A stretch of 64,000 nt of DNA from Variovorax sp. UMC13 (GTDB taxonomy: Bacteria > Pseudomonadota > Gammaproteobacteria > Burkholderiales > Burkholderiaceae_C): the NCBI RefSeq assembly GCF_014170375.1, contig NZ_LZZW01000037.1, positions 1 to 64,000 of the forward strand. The letters are read 5' to 3'. Made by a program: the position numbers and the translations under genes. The notes under the pieces are model-generated. The model saw only the letters and a list, made by a program, of their open reading frames with translations. It did no database searches and was not told the DNA's origin. Below, piece by piece: positions 34,927 through 43,731 of this stretch. How positions within the stretch are numbered: the first letter of the stretch is position 1; each line of letters opens with the position of its first letter.

Positions 34927-36090
34927 TCAGTGCCCTTGTGAAACCGGCGGGGCCGGCGAAACCTTGGAAGCGGCCGCGCGGACCGGATGCAGCACGACCG
35001 TGCGCCGCTGCGCCATGCGTTCGGCCGCGTGGGTGCGGTCCTTGACGTCGCCGGCCAGCTGGCCGCACGCCGCATCGATGTCGTCGCCGCGCGTCTTGCG
35101 CACGGTGGTCACGATGCCCGCGTCGCTCAGCGCCTTGGCGAAGGCCAGCACCCGCGGCTGCGGCGAACGCAGCAGCCCGGACGCGGGGAAGGGGTTGAAG
35201 GGGATCAGGTTGAACTTGCAGGAGATGCCGGTGCTGCGCACCAGTTCCACCAACTGCTGCGCGTGCTCGGGCTGGTCGTTCACGCCGTCGAGCATGCAGT
35301 ACTCGAAGGTGATGAAGTCGCGCGGCGCATGCGCCAGGTAGCGCTGGCAGGCCTCGAGCAATTCGGCGATCGGGTACTTGCGGTTGAGCGGCACCAGGTC
35401 GTCGCGCAGCGGATCGTTCGGGGCGTGCAGCGACACCGCCAGCGCCACCGGGCAATCGGCACCCAGCCGGTCGATCATCGGGACCACGCCCGAGGTCGAG
35501 ACCGTGACACGCCGGCGCGACAGGCCGTAGGCGTTGTCGTCGAGCATGGTGCGCAGCGAGGGCACCAGCGCCGAGTAGTTCTGCAGCGGCTCGCCCATGC
35601 CCATCATCACGACGTTCGAGATCACCCGGTCGTCGCGCTTCAGGTGCTGGCGCAGGAAATGCTCGGCGAACCACAGCTGCGCCGTGATCTCGCCGGTGCG
35701 CAGGTTGCGGCTGAAGCCCTGGTGGCCGGTCGAGCAGAAACGGCAGCCGACCGCGCACCCGGCCTGGGACGACACGCACAGGGTGCCGCGGTCGCCCTCG
35801 GGAATGAAGACAGCTTCGACGGCATTGCCGTCACCCACGTCGAACAGCCACTTGATCGTGCCGTCGGTGGATTCATGCTGCGTGATGACCGGCAGCGCCT
35901 CGACACGGGCCGTGGTCGCGAGCTTCTCGCGCAGCGACTTGGCCAGGTCGGTCATCTGCGCGAAATCGCTCGCGCCCCGCTGGTGGATCCAGCGGAACAG
36001 CTGCGTCGCGCGAAAACGTTTTTCGCCCAGTTTTTCGCAGAACGCGGCCAAGCCCTCCAGATCGAACTCGAGCAGATTGACCGTGGTCAT
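34927..36090 (-). CDS. rlmN: 23S rRNA (A2503-C2)/tRNA (A37-C2)-methyltransferase RlmN
   Basis: A 387-residue radical SAM enzyme. The cluster cysteines are C112, C116 and C119 in GCAVGCRFCST, the usual CX3CX2C. The methyl-carrier cysteine is in the C-terminal DIDAACGQLAGD block. An N-terminal helical accessory domain starts MTTVNLLEFDLEGLAAF. The ATG at 36090 is used. The last ~25 residues (HPVRAAASKVSPAPPVSQGH) are a low-complexity tail. Copy C of the dispersed palindrome lies upstream, between ndk and rlmN. Confidence 0.96.
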   Translation of the reverse strand: MTTVNLLEFDLEGLAAFCEKLGEKRFRATQLFRWIHQRGASDFAQMTDLAKSLREKLATTARVEALPVITQHESTDGTIKWLFDVGDGNAVEAVFIPEGDRGTLCVSSQAGCAVGCRFCSTGHQGFSRNLRTGEITAQLWFAEHFLRQHLKRDDRVISNVVMMGMGEPLQNYSALVPSLRTMLDDNAYGLSRRRVTVSTSGVVPMIDRLGADCPVALAVSLHAPNDPLRDDLVPLNRKYPIAELLEACQRYLAHAPRDFITFEYCMLDGVNDQPEHAQQLVELVRSTGISCKFNLIPFNPFPASGLLRSPQPRVLAFAKALSDAGIVTTVRKTRGDDIDAACGQLAGDVKDRTHAAERMAQRRTVVLHPVRAAASKVSPAPPVSQGH

Positions 36091-36130
36091 GCGAACACCC
36101 CCGTGCCGAAACCGGGCGAGGCGCATGCGC

Positions 36131-36211
36131 GGGCACCCGCGGAACCGGCTTGGCCGGGCCGCAGGGTGCGCCCCCTCGAGAGGGAGGCGCCGCAGGCGCG
36201 TCGGGGGTGGG
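36131..36211 (-). repeat. Dispersed extragenic palindrome, copy C
   Basis: Starts five bases after the ndk stop on the minus strand and has the same order as copies A and B: the CGCACTGCG-region homolog, a CTCGAG-centred hairpin, then GCGGCCCGGC-caa-GCCGGTTCCGC. The outer arms are GCACCC and GGGTGC (36133–36138 and 36164–36169), again changed but complementary. Confidence 0.7.
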
Positions 36212-36216
36212 TCATA

Positions 36217-36642
36217 TCAGCGTGCGTAGACGTTGAGGCCGGCGAAGAAGAAGGCGATTTCGGCGGCAGCGGTTTCCGGTGCGTCCGAGCCGTGCACGGC
36301 GTTGGCATCGATGCTGTCGGCGAAGTCGGCGCGGATGGTGCCGGCGTCGGCCTTCTTCGGGTCCGTCGCGCCCATCAGGTCGCGGTTCTTGGCGATGGCG
36401 TTCTCGCCTTCGAGCACTTGCACGAACACCGGGCCGGAGATCATGAACTCGACCAGGTCCTTGAAGAAGGGACGTGCGCTGTGCACGGCGTAGAACTGCT
36501 CGGCTTCGGCGCGCGACAGGTGCACCAGCTTGCCGGCGGCGATCTTGAGGCCGGCGGCTTCAAAGCGGGAGACGATCTTGCCGATGACGTTCTTGGCGAC
36601 AGCGTCGGGCTTGATGATGGAGAGGGTGCGTTCGATGGCCAT
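36217..36642 (-). CDS. ndk: Nucleoside diphosphate kinase (Ndk)
   Basis: Ndk balances nucleoside triphosphates by ping-pong transfer through a phosphohistidine. The 141-residue protein starts MAIERTLSIIKPDAVAKNVI; the active histidine is in NAVHGSDAPETA near residue 115; the kpn-loop region RPFFKDLVEFM is present. It heads the long minus-strand run towards rlmN and lies behind terminator hairpins of the rluB side. Confidence 0.97.
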   Translation of the reverse strand: MAIERTLSIIKPDAVAKNVIGKIVSRFEAAGLKIAAGKLVHLSRAEAEQFYAVHSARPFFKDLVEFMISGPVFVQVLEGENAIAKNRDLMGATDPKKADAGTIRADFADSIDANAVHGSDAPETAAAEIAFFFAGLNVYAR

Positions 36643-36673
36643 GGAGAAGTTGCTTCCTGAGCAGTTGATGTCG

Positions 36674-36714
36674 AAAAAGAACGGTCCGCGGCGCCGATTG
36701 CACGGCCCGCGGAC
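36674..36714 (-). terminator. Terminator upstream of ndk (end of scpB–rluB transcript)
   Basis: Read on the minus strand, GTCCGCGG (36714–36707) pairs with CCGCGGAC (36691–36684), followed after a few bases by a T-rich run (TTCTTTTT). A second strong inverted repeat (GGCCGGCC-cggggt-GGCCGGCC, followed by GGTTAAAAT) lies just before it at 36739–36760. Together they should stop transcripts from rluB before ndk. Confidence 0.6.
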
Positions 36715-36795
36715 TTGAAAAAGCCTCTGATTTTAACCGGCCGGCCACCCCGGGCCGGCCTTGGCGCGCTGAAAAACCGCAGCCCGGGCCTGTGA

Positions 36796-38466
36796 TCAGC
36801 GCCCGCTGCGCCGGCGCGAGCCGGCCGGACCGCCGAAGCCGCCACCGCCGCCGCGCCGTGGCGCGTTCTGGCGTTGCTCCTTGCGCTGGCGCGAGAAACT
36901 GTCGGCGCCGATGTAGCCCACCGAGGTCTTCATCGGGTCGGGCTGCGCGCCGCCGGGGGCGCGGTCCTCGCCGGGCGCGCGGCCATTGCCGCCTCCGCCA
37001 CCGCCGCCGGGCGCGTTGCCGCGCCGCTTCTGCTGCGGGCCGCCCGGGTTGCCGCCCCGCCCGCGATCGCCGCCGCGCGCGCCCTGCGGGCCGTTGCCGT
37101 TGGGCATCGGGGGCCCGCCGGCATTGCGGCCGCCGCGGCGCTTCTTGTTGTCGCCGCGTCCGTTGTTGTTGCGTCCGCCGCCCTCTGCGCCCTGCTCGCG
37201 CGGACCCGCAGGTGCGCGTGCCGCGCCGCCGCCAGCGGCCTGGAACAGCGAGCGGATGTCGCGCTCGTCGAGCTCCATCCAGGCGCCGCGCTTGAGCCCG
37301 CGCGGCAGCAGCATCGCGCCGTAGCGGATGCGGATCAGCCGGCTGACCGCATGACCGACCGACTCGAACAGCCGGCGCACCTCGCGGTTGCGGCCTTCGG
37401 AGATGGTCACGCGGTACCAGTGGTTGGCGCCTTCGCCGCCGCCCTCCTCGATGCTGCCGAACTGGGCCATGCCGTCGTCCAGGCGCACGCCTTCGAGCAG
37501 CTTCTTCTTCTCTTCGGCATTGACGGCGCCCAGCACGCGCACCGCGTACTCGCGCTCCAGGCCGAAGCGCGGGTGCATCAGCTGGTTGGCCAGCTCGCCC
37601 GAGCTGGTGAACAGCAGCAGGCCTTCGGTGTTCAGGTCGAGCCGCCCCACCGACTGCCACTTGCCCTGCTGCAGCCGCGGCAGCTTGCGGAACACGGTCG
37701 GGCGGTTCTGCGGATCGTCGTGCGTGACGACCTCGCCGACCGGCTTGTGGTAAGCAATGACGCGTGCCTGCGGCGGATCGATGCGGAAGCGGATCGGCTT
37801 GCCGTTGATCTTGACCTGGTCGCCGTACTGGATGCGCTGGCCGATGTGGGCCGGCTCGCTGTTGACCGAGATCCGCCCCTGCAGGATCAGCGCTTCCATT
37901 TCCAGGCGCGAGCCGAGGCCGGCCTGGGCCAACACCTTGTGCAGCTTGGGCGAATCAGCTTCGGGCAGCAGCACGCGCTTGAGCGGCGGCACCTCGGCGC
38001 TCTCCTCGTCGGCATCGAACTGGCCGGAGATGACGTCGGCGAAGCGGATCGGCTCGGTCGGCGGCGCGTTGCGGCGCTCGCGGTCGGCGATGCGGCGGGC
38101 GCGGTCGAGTTCGTCCTCTTCCTCGTCCGGCTCGTCTTCCTCGTCCTGATCGTCCTGCACTTCGTCGGCCGGGGCCGGCTCGGCGCGCACGGGCTGCGGG
38201 GCGGCGACGGGCGCCGGCGCAGGTGCAGGTGCAGCCGGCTCGTCGCTCGCGGCCGGCTCGACGACCTCTTCTTCAGGCGCCGCCACGGCTTCCGCCGCGG
38301 GCTTGCGCGCACGTGGCTTGCGGGGCTTGCGCACGGGCGCGGCCTCCGGTGCCGAGGCGTCCGCGCCCTCGCCCGCCGGTGCGCTCAGTGCGGCCGGGGC
38401 GGTCTTTTCTTCGGCGGGGAGGTGGGCCGGCGGCAGCACCGTGTCATCGGGTTCGGAGGAGCTCAT
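36796..38466 (-). CDS. rluB: 23S rRNA pseudouridine-2605 synthase RluB with long disordered arms
   Basis: RluB makes pseudouridine 2605 in 23S rRNA. The 556-residue protein is about twice the size of E. coli RluB (291 aa). Residues 1–170 are disordered, rich in Ala, Pro and acidic residues with Lys/Arg islands (PRKPRKPRARKPA, DDQDEEDEPDEEEDELDRA). The S4 domain (HKVLAQAGLGSRLEMEALIL) and the catalytic domain with VGRLDLNTEGLLLF (catalytic Asp) follow at about 180–425. The last 130 residues are Gly/Arg/Asn-rich with RGG-like repeats. The ATG overlaps the scpB stop by four bases. Confidence 0.93.
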   Translation of the reverse strand: MSSSEPDDTVLPPAHLPAEEKTAPAALSAPAGEGADASAPEAAPVRKPRKPRARKPAAEAVAAPEEEVVEPAASDEPAAPAPAPAPVAAPQPVRAEPAPADEVQDDQDEEDEPDEEEDELDRARRIADRERRNAPPTEPIRFADVISGQFDADEESAEVPPLKRVLLPEADSPKLHKVLAQAGLGSRLEMEALILQGRISVNSEPAHIGQRIQYGDQVKINGKPIRFRIDPPQARVIAYHKPVGEVVTHDDPQNRPTVFRKLPRLQQGKWQSVGRLDLNTEGLLLFTSSGELANQLMHPRFGLEREYAVRVLGAVNAEEKKKLLEGVRLDDGMAQFGSIEEGGGEGANHWYRVTISEGRNREVRRLFESVGHAVSRLIRIRYGAMLLPRGLKRGAWMELDERDIRSLFQAAGGGAARAPAGPREQGAEGGGRNNNGRGDNKKRRGGRNAGGPPMPNGNGPQGARGGDRGRGGNPGGPQQKRRGNAPGGGGGGGNGRAPGEDRAPGGAQPDPMKTSVGYIGADSFSRQRKEQRQNAPRRGGGGGFGGPAGSRRRSGR

Positions 38467-39254
38467 GGATTTTTTCCGGAAGGCACCGGGGATGGTGCGT
38501 CGGGGCCGTCTGTGGCGGCAACGTCAGGGTCGGGAACGACCGGGGATTCGGCGAGGGGCTCGCCTTCAGCGAACAGGTCGCTGGCGGGTACGGGGGATGC
38601 ATCGTCGGCCGGCGACGCGGACGCCTCGGCGGCAGGGTCGGCCGGCGCCACGAGGGCATCGTCTTCCAGCGCGTCCATCGGCAGCGCGGCCTGCTCGGGG
38701 TCCGAGGCATCGGTCAGCGCGTCGATCAGGGCATTGTGCTGGGCCGGGCTGTCGATGACCGGCAGCTGGTCGAGCGAGGCCAGGCCCAGGTCGTCGAGAA
38801 ACTGGCGGGTGGTGGCGAACAGCGCCGGCCGGCCGACCGTCTCGCGGTGGCCGATGACCTCGACCCAGTTGCGGTCTTCGAGCTGCTTGAGGATCAGCGA
38901 ATTGATCGTGACGCCGCGGATGTCTTCCATGTCGCCGCGCGTGACCGGCTGGCGGTAGGCAATGATCGCCAGCGTCTCGAGCGCGGCGCGGGTGTAGCGC
39001 GGCGGCTTCTCGGGATGCAGGCGGTCGAGATGGTCGCGCATCTCCGGACGGCTCTGGAAGCGCCAGCCACTGCCGACGCTCACGAGCTCGAGGCCGCGCT
39101 GAGCCCAGTCTTCCTGCAGCTCGATCAGCAACGACTTGATGGTGTCCGCGCCCAGTTCGTCTTCGAACAGCACACGCAGCTCGCGCACTGGCAAGGGCTG
39201 CGTCGAACAGATCAAGGCGGTTTCAAGAATGCGCTTGGCATCCGCCGTATTCAT
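38463..39254 (-). CDS. scpB: Segregation and condensation protein ScpB
   Basis: ScpB is the winged-helix (kite) subunit that binds ScpA in the SMC–ScpAB chromosome condensin. The 263-residue protein has two winged helices (about 1–80 and 85–165) with LETLAIIAYRQPVTRGDMED and the conserved GRPALFATTRQFLDDLGL. An acidic low-complexity tail of roughly 90 residues is added. Its stop overlaps the rluB start (ATGA), the same pair order as in many bacteria. scpA and smc are not in the window. Confidence 0.94.
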   Translation of the reverse strand: MNTADAKRILETALICSTQPLPVRELRVLFEDELGADTIKSLLIELQEDWAQRGLELVSVGSGWRFQSRPEMRDHLDRLHPEKPPRYTRAALETLAIIAYRQPVTRGDMEDIRGVTINSLILKQLEDRNWVEVIGHRETVGRPALFATTRQFLDDLGLASLDQLPVIDSPAQHNALIDALTDASDPEQAALPMDALEDDALVAPADPAAEASASPADDASPVPASDLFAEGEPLAESPVVPDPDVAATDGPDAPSPVPSGKNP

Positions 39255-39392
39255 GGTTCGCGTTATCCGGGAAAAGGCGCCAGGGGCGCACGTTCAGGTG
39301 GATGGAAGTCTCGGGATGGAGAAGCGGCGTTGCCGGCACGCGGCGGGCAGAACGCAAGGCCGGCACGGAAGGCCGGCGCGGCACTCGGGCCG

Positions 39393-40427
39393 TCAGGCGC
39401 GATTGTAATCCAGCCCCCAGGTCTGGAAGGCTTCGCGCAGATCGGCGGGCGGCGGCGCGAGAAAGGTCATGGGCTCTTTGGTCTGCGGATGCACGAAGGC
39501 CAGCCGGAACGCATGCAGCCCCTGGCGGCTCAGGCCGGCGGCCGGCGCGCCCCCGTAGAGCGCATCGCCGACCAGCGGATGACCGATCGACGCCATGTGC
39601 ACGCGGATCTGGTGCGTGCGTCCGGTCTCCAGCGTGCAGCGCACCGCGCAGCCGTCGTTCGTACCGTCGAGCCGCTCGATCAGCGTGCGGGCGGTCTTGC
39701 CCGGATGGCGTTCGAGGTCGACCACCGCCATGCGCAGCCGGTTGCGCGGATCGCGCCCGATCGGCGCATCGACCTGGCGCGCCGCGGCGCCCTGCCAGGG
39801 CTTGTGCGCCAGCGCCAGGTACTGGCGCGAGACCTCGCGCGCGGCGATCAGCTGCACCAGCGCATCCATCGTGGCGCGCGTGCGTGCCACCACCATCAGC
39901 CCGCTGGTGTCGCGGTCGAGCCGGTGCACGATGCCCGCGCGCGGCAGCAGCGCCGCCTGCGGGTCGAGCGCCAGCAGGCCGTTGAGCAGCGTGCCGCTCC
40001 AGTGGCCGGGCGCCGGATGCACCACCAGCCCGGCGGGCTTGTCGATCACCCGCAGGTGGGCATCTTCATGCACCACGCGGATCTCCATCGGCTCGGCCTT
40101 GAAGGCCTGGCTCTGCGGGGTGGGCCGCAGTTCGATCTGCCCGGCCTCGCCCACGTGCACCGTGGCCGAGGGCTTGGTGACCACGCGGCCCTTGAGCTGC
40201 ACGGCACCGGCGTCGATCAGCTGCTGCAGGTAGTTGCGGGAAAACTCGGGAACCAGCGCGGCCAGTGCACGGTCCAAGCGCTGGCCGTGCTGCGCCACGC
40301 CGATGGCGAAGGCGCGCAGCTCGCTGGCCTCGACGGGGTCGGCCCCCTCTTCGACTTCGGTCGCATCGGTCGGGGGGAAAGTGCCGCCTGAAGGGGCGGT
40401 CGATATAATCGAGGGCAGTTGTTTCAA
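39393..40427 (-). CDS. rluD: 23S rRNA pseudouridine-1911/1915/1917 synthase RluD
   Basis: RluD modifies helix 69 of 23S rRNA. The 344-residue protein has an S4 domain (GQRLDRALAALVPEFSRNYL) and the catalytic domain with GIVHRLDRDTSGLMVVA (catalytic Asp) and GRTHQIRVHMASIGHPLVGD. The only workable start is the TTG at 40427 (MKQLPSIISTAPSGG). It is divergent from bamD with 14 bases between start codons, as in E. coli. A perfect −10 element for bamD lies inside its first codons. Confidence 0.94.
   Translation of the reverse strand: MKQLPSIISTAPSGGTFPPTDATEVEEGADPVEASELRAFAIGVAQHGQRLDRALAALVPEFSRNYLQQLIDAGAVQLKGRVVTKPSATVHVGEAGQIELRPTPQSQAFKAEPMEIRVVHEDAHLRVIDKPAGLVVHPAPGHWSGTLLNGLLALDPQAALLPRAGIVHRLDRDTSGLMVVARTRATMDALVQLIAAREVSRQYLALAHKPWQGAAARQVDAPIGRDPRNRLRMAVVDLERHPGKTARTLIERLDGTNDGCAVRCTLETGRTHQIRVHMASIGHPLVGDALYGGAPAAGLSRQGLHAFRLAFVHPQTKEPMTFLAPPPADLREAFQTWGLDYNRA
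40404..40409 (+). promoter_or_regulatory. Perfect −10 box (TATAAT) for bamD
   Basis: TATAAT at 40404–40409 lies 33 bases before the bamD ATG and inside the 5' end of rluD on the other strand. No good −35 is seen 16–18 bases upstream. Confidence 0.5.
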
Positions 40428-40441
40428 GAAAGCTTCATGTG

Positions 40442-41251
40442 ATGTTTCGCGTCAAATTATCGGTTGTCCCGAGCTGGATGGTGCTTTGCGCCACGGCATG
40501 GCTGGTGGCCGGCTGCTCGACCACCAAGGTCGACCAGACCGCGAACTGGAGCCCCAACAAGATCTACGCCGAAGCCAAGGACGAAGCCGGCTCCGGTGCC
40601 TTCGACAAGGCGATCCCGCTGTACGAGAAGCTCGAAGGCCGCGCGGCCGGCACGCCGCTCGCCCAGCAGGCCCAGCTGGAAAAGGCCTACTCGCAGTACA
40701 AGTCCGGCGAGAAGCCGGCCGCCGTCGCGACCCTCGACCGCTTCATGAAGCTGCATCCGGCCAGCCCGGCGCTCGATTACGCGCTCTACCTCAAGGGCGT
40801 GATCAACTTCAACGACGACCTGGGCATGTTCGCGTTCATGACGCGCCAGGACCTGTCGGAACGCGACCAGAAGGCGGCCAAGGAATCGTTCCAGGCCTTC
40901 AAGGAACTGGTCACGCGCTTCCCCGAATCGCGCTACACGCCCGATGCCCGCCAGCGCATGAATTACGTGGTCAATTCGCTGGCCCAGTACGAAGTGCACG
41001 TGGCGCGCTACTACTACCAGCGCGGCGCCTACCTGGCCGCCATCAACCGCTCGCAGCTGGCGTTGGCCGACTACCGCGAGGTACCGGCCCTCGAGGAAGC
41101 CCTGTACATCATGGTCCAGTCCTATGCCGCCCTGGGCCTGGACGACCTGCGCGACGATGCCAAGCGCGTGCTGACCACCAACTACCCGAAGAGCGAGTAC
41201 CTGTCGCGCGGCTTCCGCACGAAGGACGATCCGTGGTGGAAGCTCTGGTGA
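40442..41251 (+). CDS. bamD: Outer membrane assembly lipoprotein BamD
   Basis: BamD is the essential BAM-complex lipoprotein. The protein (269 aa from the ATG; a GTG three bases upstream adds one residue) has a signal ending WLVAGC with the lipidated cysteine at about 25, then five tetratricopeptide repeats (KIYAEAKDEAGSGAFDKAI, LAQQAQLEKAYSQYKSGEK, ARYYYQRGAYLAAINRSQLA). The end DPWWKLW is typical. It is divergent from rluD and convergent with the helicase gene; a hairpin lies between the stops. Confidence 0.96.
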   Translation: MFRVKLSVVPSWMVLCATAWLVAGCSTTKVDQTANWSPNKIYAEAKDEAGSGAFDKAIPLYEKLEGRAAGTPLAQQAQLEKAYSQYKSGEKPAAVATLDRFMKLHPASPALDYALYLKGVINFNDDLGMFAFMTRQDLSERDQKAAKESFQAFKELVTRFPESRYTPDARQRMNYVVNSLAQYEVHVARYYYQRGAYLAAINRSQLALADYREVPALEEALYIMVQSYAALGLDDLRDDAKRVLTTNYPKSEYLSRGFRTKDDPWWKLW

Positions 41252-41260
41252 TCGCCACCC

Positions 41261-41283
41261 GGGCCTGAGACGCTTTCAGGCCC
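41261..41283. terminator. Hairpin between convergent bamD and helicase genes
   Basis: GGGCCTGA and TCAGGCCC form a perfect 8-base stem with a 7-base loop. It overlaps the stop of the helicase gene. No U-tract follows on either strand, so its strength as a terminator is uncertain. Confidence 0.5.
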
Positions 41284-43390
41284 CGTCGCCGGTCCGGAGC
41301 TCGGCCACGGCGGCATCGAAGTCCGCCTCCCCTTCGAGCCGCCGCATGGGCGGCAAGGCGGCCACCAGCCGGCGGCCGTAGCCCATCACCGCTAGGCGGG
41401 TGTCGCAGATGGCCAGCACCCCCCGGTCCGACTCGCGCCGGATCAGGCGCCCGGCGCCCTGCTTGAGCGCCACCGCCGCCTCGGGCAAGGAATAGTCTCC
41501 GAAAGCATTGCGACCCTGCGCCTCCAGGCGCTGCGAGCGCGCCTCCACCAGTGGATCGTTGGGCGGCGGAAAAGGCAGCTTGTCGATCACCACCAATTGC
41601 AGCGCATCGCCGGGCGCATCGAAACCCTCCCAGAACGAGGCCGAGGCCACCAGCACGCAGCCCGCGCGGCCACCGCTGGCGCCTTCGCGGAAACGGTCCA
41701 TCAGCACGCGCTTGGGCAGCTCGCCCTGCACCAGCACCTCGGGCCGCCGATCGGGCGGCTCGCCCTCGAGCCGGCGGCGCATCTCGTCGCCGACGGTGCG
41801 CAGCGCGCGCAAGGTGGTCGTCAGCACCAGCGTGCGTCCGCCCAGCACCGCGGCGCCGCGCGCGGCCAGCGCCGCCACGCGCGCGCTGTGCGCCGGATCG
41901 TTGGGCTTGGGAAAGTCCCGTGGCACATAGAGCGCGGCCTGCCTGGCGTAGTCGAAGGGGCTCTGGACCCGCAGCACCTCGGCATCGGTCAGGCCGCACG
42001 GCTCGGTGAACCAGCGCAGCTGCGGGTCGTCGCCCAGCGTGGCCGAGGTGAAGACCCAGGCACGCCCGCGGTCCTCGGCATCCTCCGAATCCTTCTTCAG
42101 CACGCGCTTGCGCACCGCCTCCGCGATGTCCAGCGGCGACTCGACCAGCCGCAGTTGCGAACCCACGTCGACCCAGCGCACCGACCCCAGCGCGCAGGGC
42201 TGCGCGAAGCGGTCGACGCGGGCGGCCAGCTGCTGGGCGCGCTCGTGCAGGCGCACGAAGTCCGGCGAGATCTCGCTCACGGTCGCCAGCCCTTCGGCGG
42301 CGTCCTCGAAGGCCTGCTGCAGTTCGTCGAGCGCGTCCTGCCACGGCGCCTGGGGCACGCCCTCGGGGGCGGGGCCGGCCCAGCGCAGCTTGGCGCCCGG
42401 CCATTGCTGGCCGACCGACATCCGCAGCTCGCGCGCGGCGCGCTCGACCGCCGCCACCAGCGAGGTCCAGTCGACCAGGCCCCGGGCATGCTGCAGCCCG
42501 GCCGCGAGCACGTCGCGCGCGAAGTCGAGCGCCTGGCCGCTGCCCATCTGCACGCCGAGGAACTGCACGCCGGTCTCGTTGAGCTGGTGCGCTTCGTCGA
42601 AGACCACCACGCGCACCGAGGGCAGCAGCTCGGCCATGCCCGACTCGCGCACCGCGAGGTCGGCGAAGAACAGGTGGTGGTTGATGACCACCACGTCGGC
42701 CGCCAGCGCCTCGCGCCGCGCCGCATTGACGTGGCAGGGCTTGAACTGCGGGCACTGGGCGCCCAGGCAGTTCTCGCGCGTGGAGGTGATCAGGGGCAGC
42801 AGCGGCGAGCGCTCGTCCAGGCCCGGCAGCTCGGCCAGGTCGCCGGTGCGGGTGGCGGTCGCCCACTGCTCGATCTTGGCCAGCGTGCGCAGGCTGCCGC
42901 GCTCGGGCAGCGAGGCATCGTGCCGCGCCTGCCCCAGGCGGTGCTGGCACAGGTAGCTGCCGCGCCCCTTGAGCAGGGCCATGCGCACCGGCAGTTTCAG
43001 CGCATCGACCAGCCGCGGCAGGTCGCGGCCGAAGAGCTGGTCCTGCAGGGTCTTGGTGGCGGTCGAGAGCAGCACGCGCTCGCCGCTCAGCAGCGCGGGC
43101 ACCAGGTAGGAGAAGGTCTTGCCGACGCCGGTGCCGGCCTCGACCACCAGCACGCCACCGTCGTCGATGGTGCGCGCCACGGCCAGCGCCATCTGGGTCT
43201 GGCCATGGCGTTCGCGGAACTCGTCGGCCGCATGCGAGAGCGCGCCCCCTTCCGCGAACACCTCGGCCACCATCTCGGACAGGCCGCCCGCCGCGGCCCG
43301 CGGACGATCGCGCGTCGGCGCGCCGCCCATCAAGGCGGCATCGTCGTCCTCGTCGTCCCACGCCGAACCGGCATCGGTGTCGGCCACCAT
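41276..43390 (-). CDS. ATP-dependent DNA helicase, DinG/YoaA (XPD-like) family
   Basis: A 704-residue superfamily 2 helicase related to XPD that unwinds DNA 5'→3' in repair. The Walker A motif is EAGTGVGKT, the DEAH box VVVFDEAHQL, and motif VI QGAGRLIRRESDRG. Four cysteines for the [4Fe-4S] cluster lie in SYLCQHRL and ENCLGAQCPQFKPC. Family members without an exonuclease domain and with this length are YoaA-like. Its ATG shares one base with the stop of the YdcH-like gene (TGATG), so the two are coupled. Confidence 0.93.
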   Translation of the reverse strand: MVADTDAGSAWDDEDDDAALMGGAPTRDRPRAAAGGLSEMVAEVFAEGGALSHAADEFRERHGQTQMALAVARTIDDGGVLVVEAGTGVGKTFSYLVPALLSGERVLLSTATKTLQDQLFGRDLPRLVDALKLPVRMALLKGRGSYLCQHRLGQARHDASLPERGSLRTLAKIEQWATATRTGDLAELPGLDERSPLLPLITSTRENCLGAQCPQFKPCHVNAARREALAADVVVINHHLFFADLAVRESGMAELLPSVRVVVFDEAHQLNETGVQFLGVQMGSGQALDFARDVLAAGLQHARGLVDWTSLVAAVERAARELRMSVGQQWPGAKLRWAGPAPEGVPQAPWQDALDELQQAFEDAAEGLATVSEISPDFVRLHERAQQLAARVDRFAQPCALGSVRWVDVGSQLRLVESPLDIAEAVRKRVLKKDSEDAEDRGRAWVFTSATLGDDPQLRWFTEPCGLTDAEVLRVQSPFDYARQAALYVPRDFPKPNDPAHSARVAALAARGAAVLGGRTLVLTTTLRALRTVGDEMRRRLEGEPPDRRPEVLVQGELPKRVLMDRFREGASGGRAGCVLVASASFWEGFDAPGDALQLVVIDKLPFPPPNDPLVEARSQRLEAQGRNAFGDYSLPEAAVALKQGAGRLIRRESDRGVLAICDTRLAVMGYGRRLVAALPPMRRLEGEADFDAAVAELRTGDGA

Positions 43391-43614
43391 CAGGCGGGTT
43401 CTTTCGGATCCATCGCCCGCTCGAGGCGCGCGATCTGGTCGCGCAGCGCCAGGCGGCGCTTCTTGAGCCGGCGCAGCAGCAGTTCGTCCTGCGGCATCAG
43501 GCCGTCCAGCCGATCGACCGTGGCGTCGAGATCGGCGTGCTCCATGCGCAATGCGATCAGTTGGCGGGAAGGGGAATGAAGATTGGAGTCCAAGGAACGC
43601 AATAAGTCGGGCAT
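43390..43614 (-). CDS. YdcH/DUF465-like small helical protein
   Basis: A 74-residue helical protein. The part from about residue 20 (LIALRMEHADLDATVDRLDG) and LLRRLKKRRLALRDQIARLE matches the DUF465 pattern of YdcH proteins: two helices forming a coiled coil, ending in basic and acidic patches. It is coupled to the helicase (shared base TGATG), so it may act with it, but the function is unknown. Confidence 0.85.
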   Translation of the reverse strand: MPDLLRSLDSNLHSPSRQLIALRMEHADLDATVDRLDGLMPQDELLLRRLKKRRLALRDQIARLERAMDPKEPA

Positions 43615-43663
43615 CGGCGTGGGCCGACGCCTTGGCGCGGTCGGCGACGGCGCAGCTTCACTC

Positions 43664-43669
43664 GATAAT
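43664..43669 (+). promoter_or_regulatory. Candidate −10 (GATAAT) for the PP2C gene
   Basis: GATAAT lies 63 bases upstream of the phosphatase ATG in the 117-base gap between divergent genes. No convincing −35 is seen. Confidence 0.3.
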
Positions 43670-43731
43670 ACGTCCTCGCATCGCTCCCGCGGTGCCCGCC
43701 CCTACCAGCGCGCCATCGGCGCATCAGCGTC

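Noticed and set aside
36939..37160. Apparent tandem DNA repeats in the 3' part of rluB
   Set aside because: They are low-complexity codons for the Gly/Arg/Asn-rich protein tail, not a satellite or CRISPR array: no constant repeat unit and no spacers.
41597..43579. Open frame of 660 codons on the plus strand
   Set aside because: Shadow of the DinG-type helicase gene on the minus strand.
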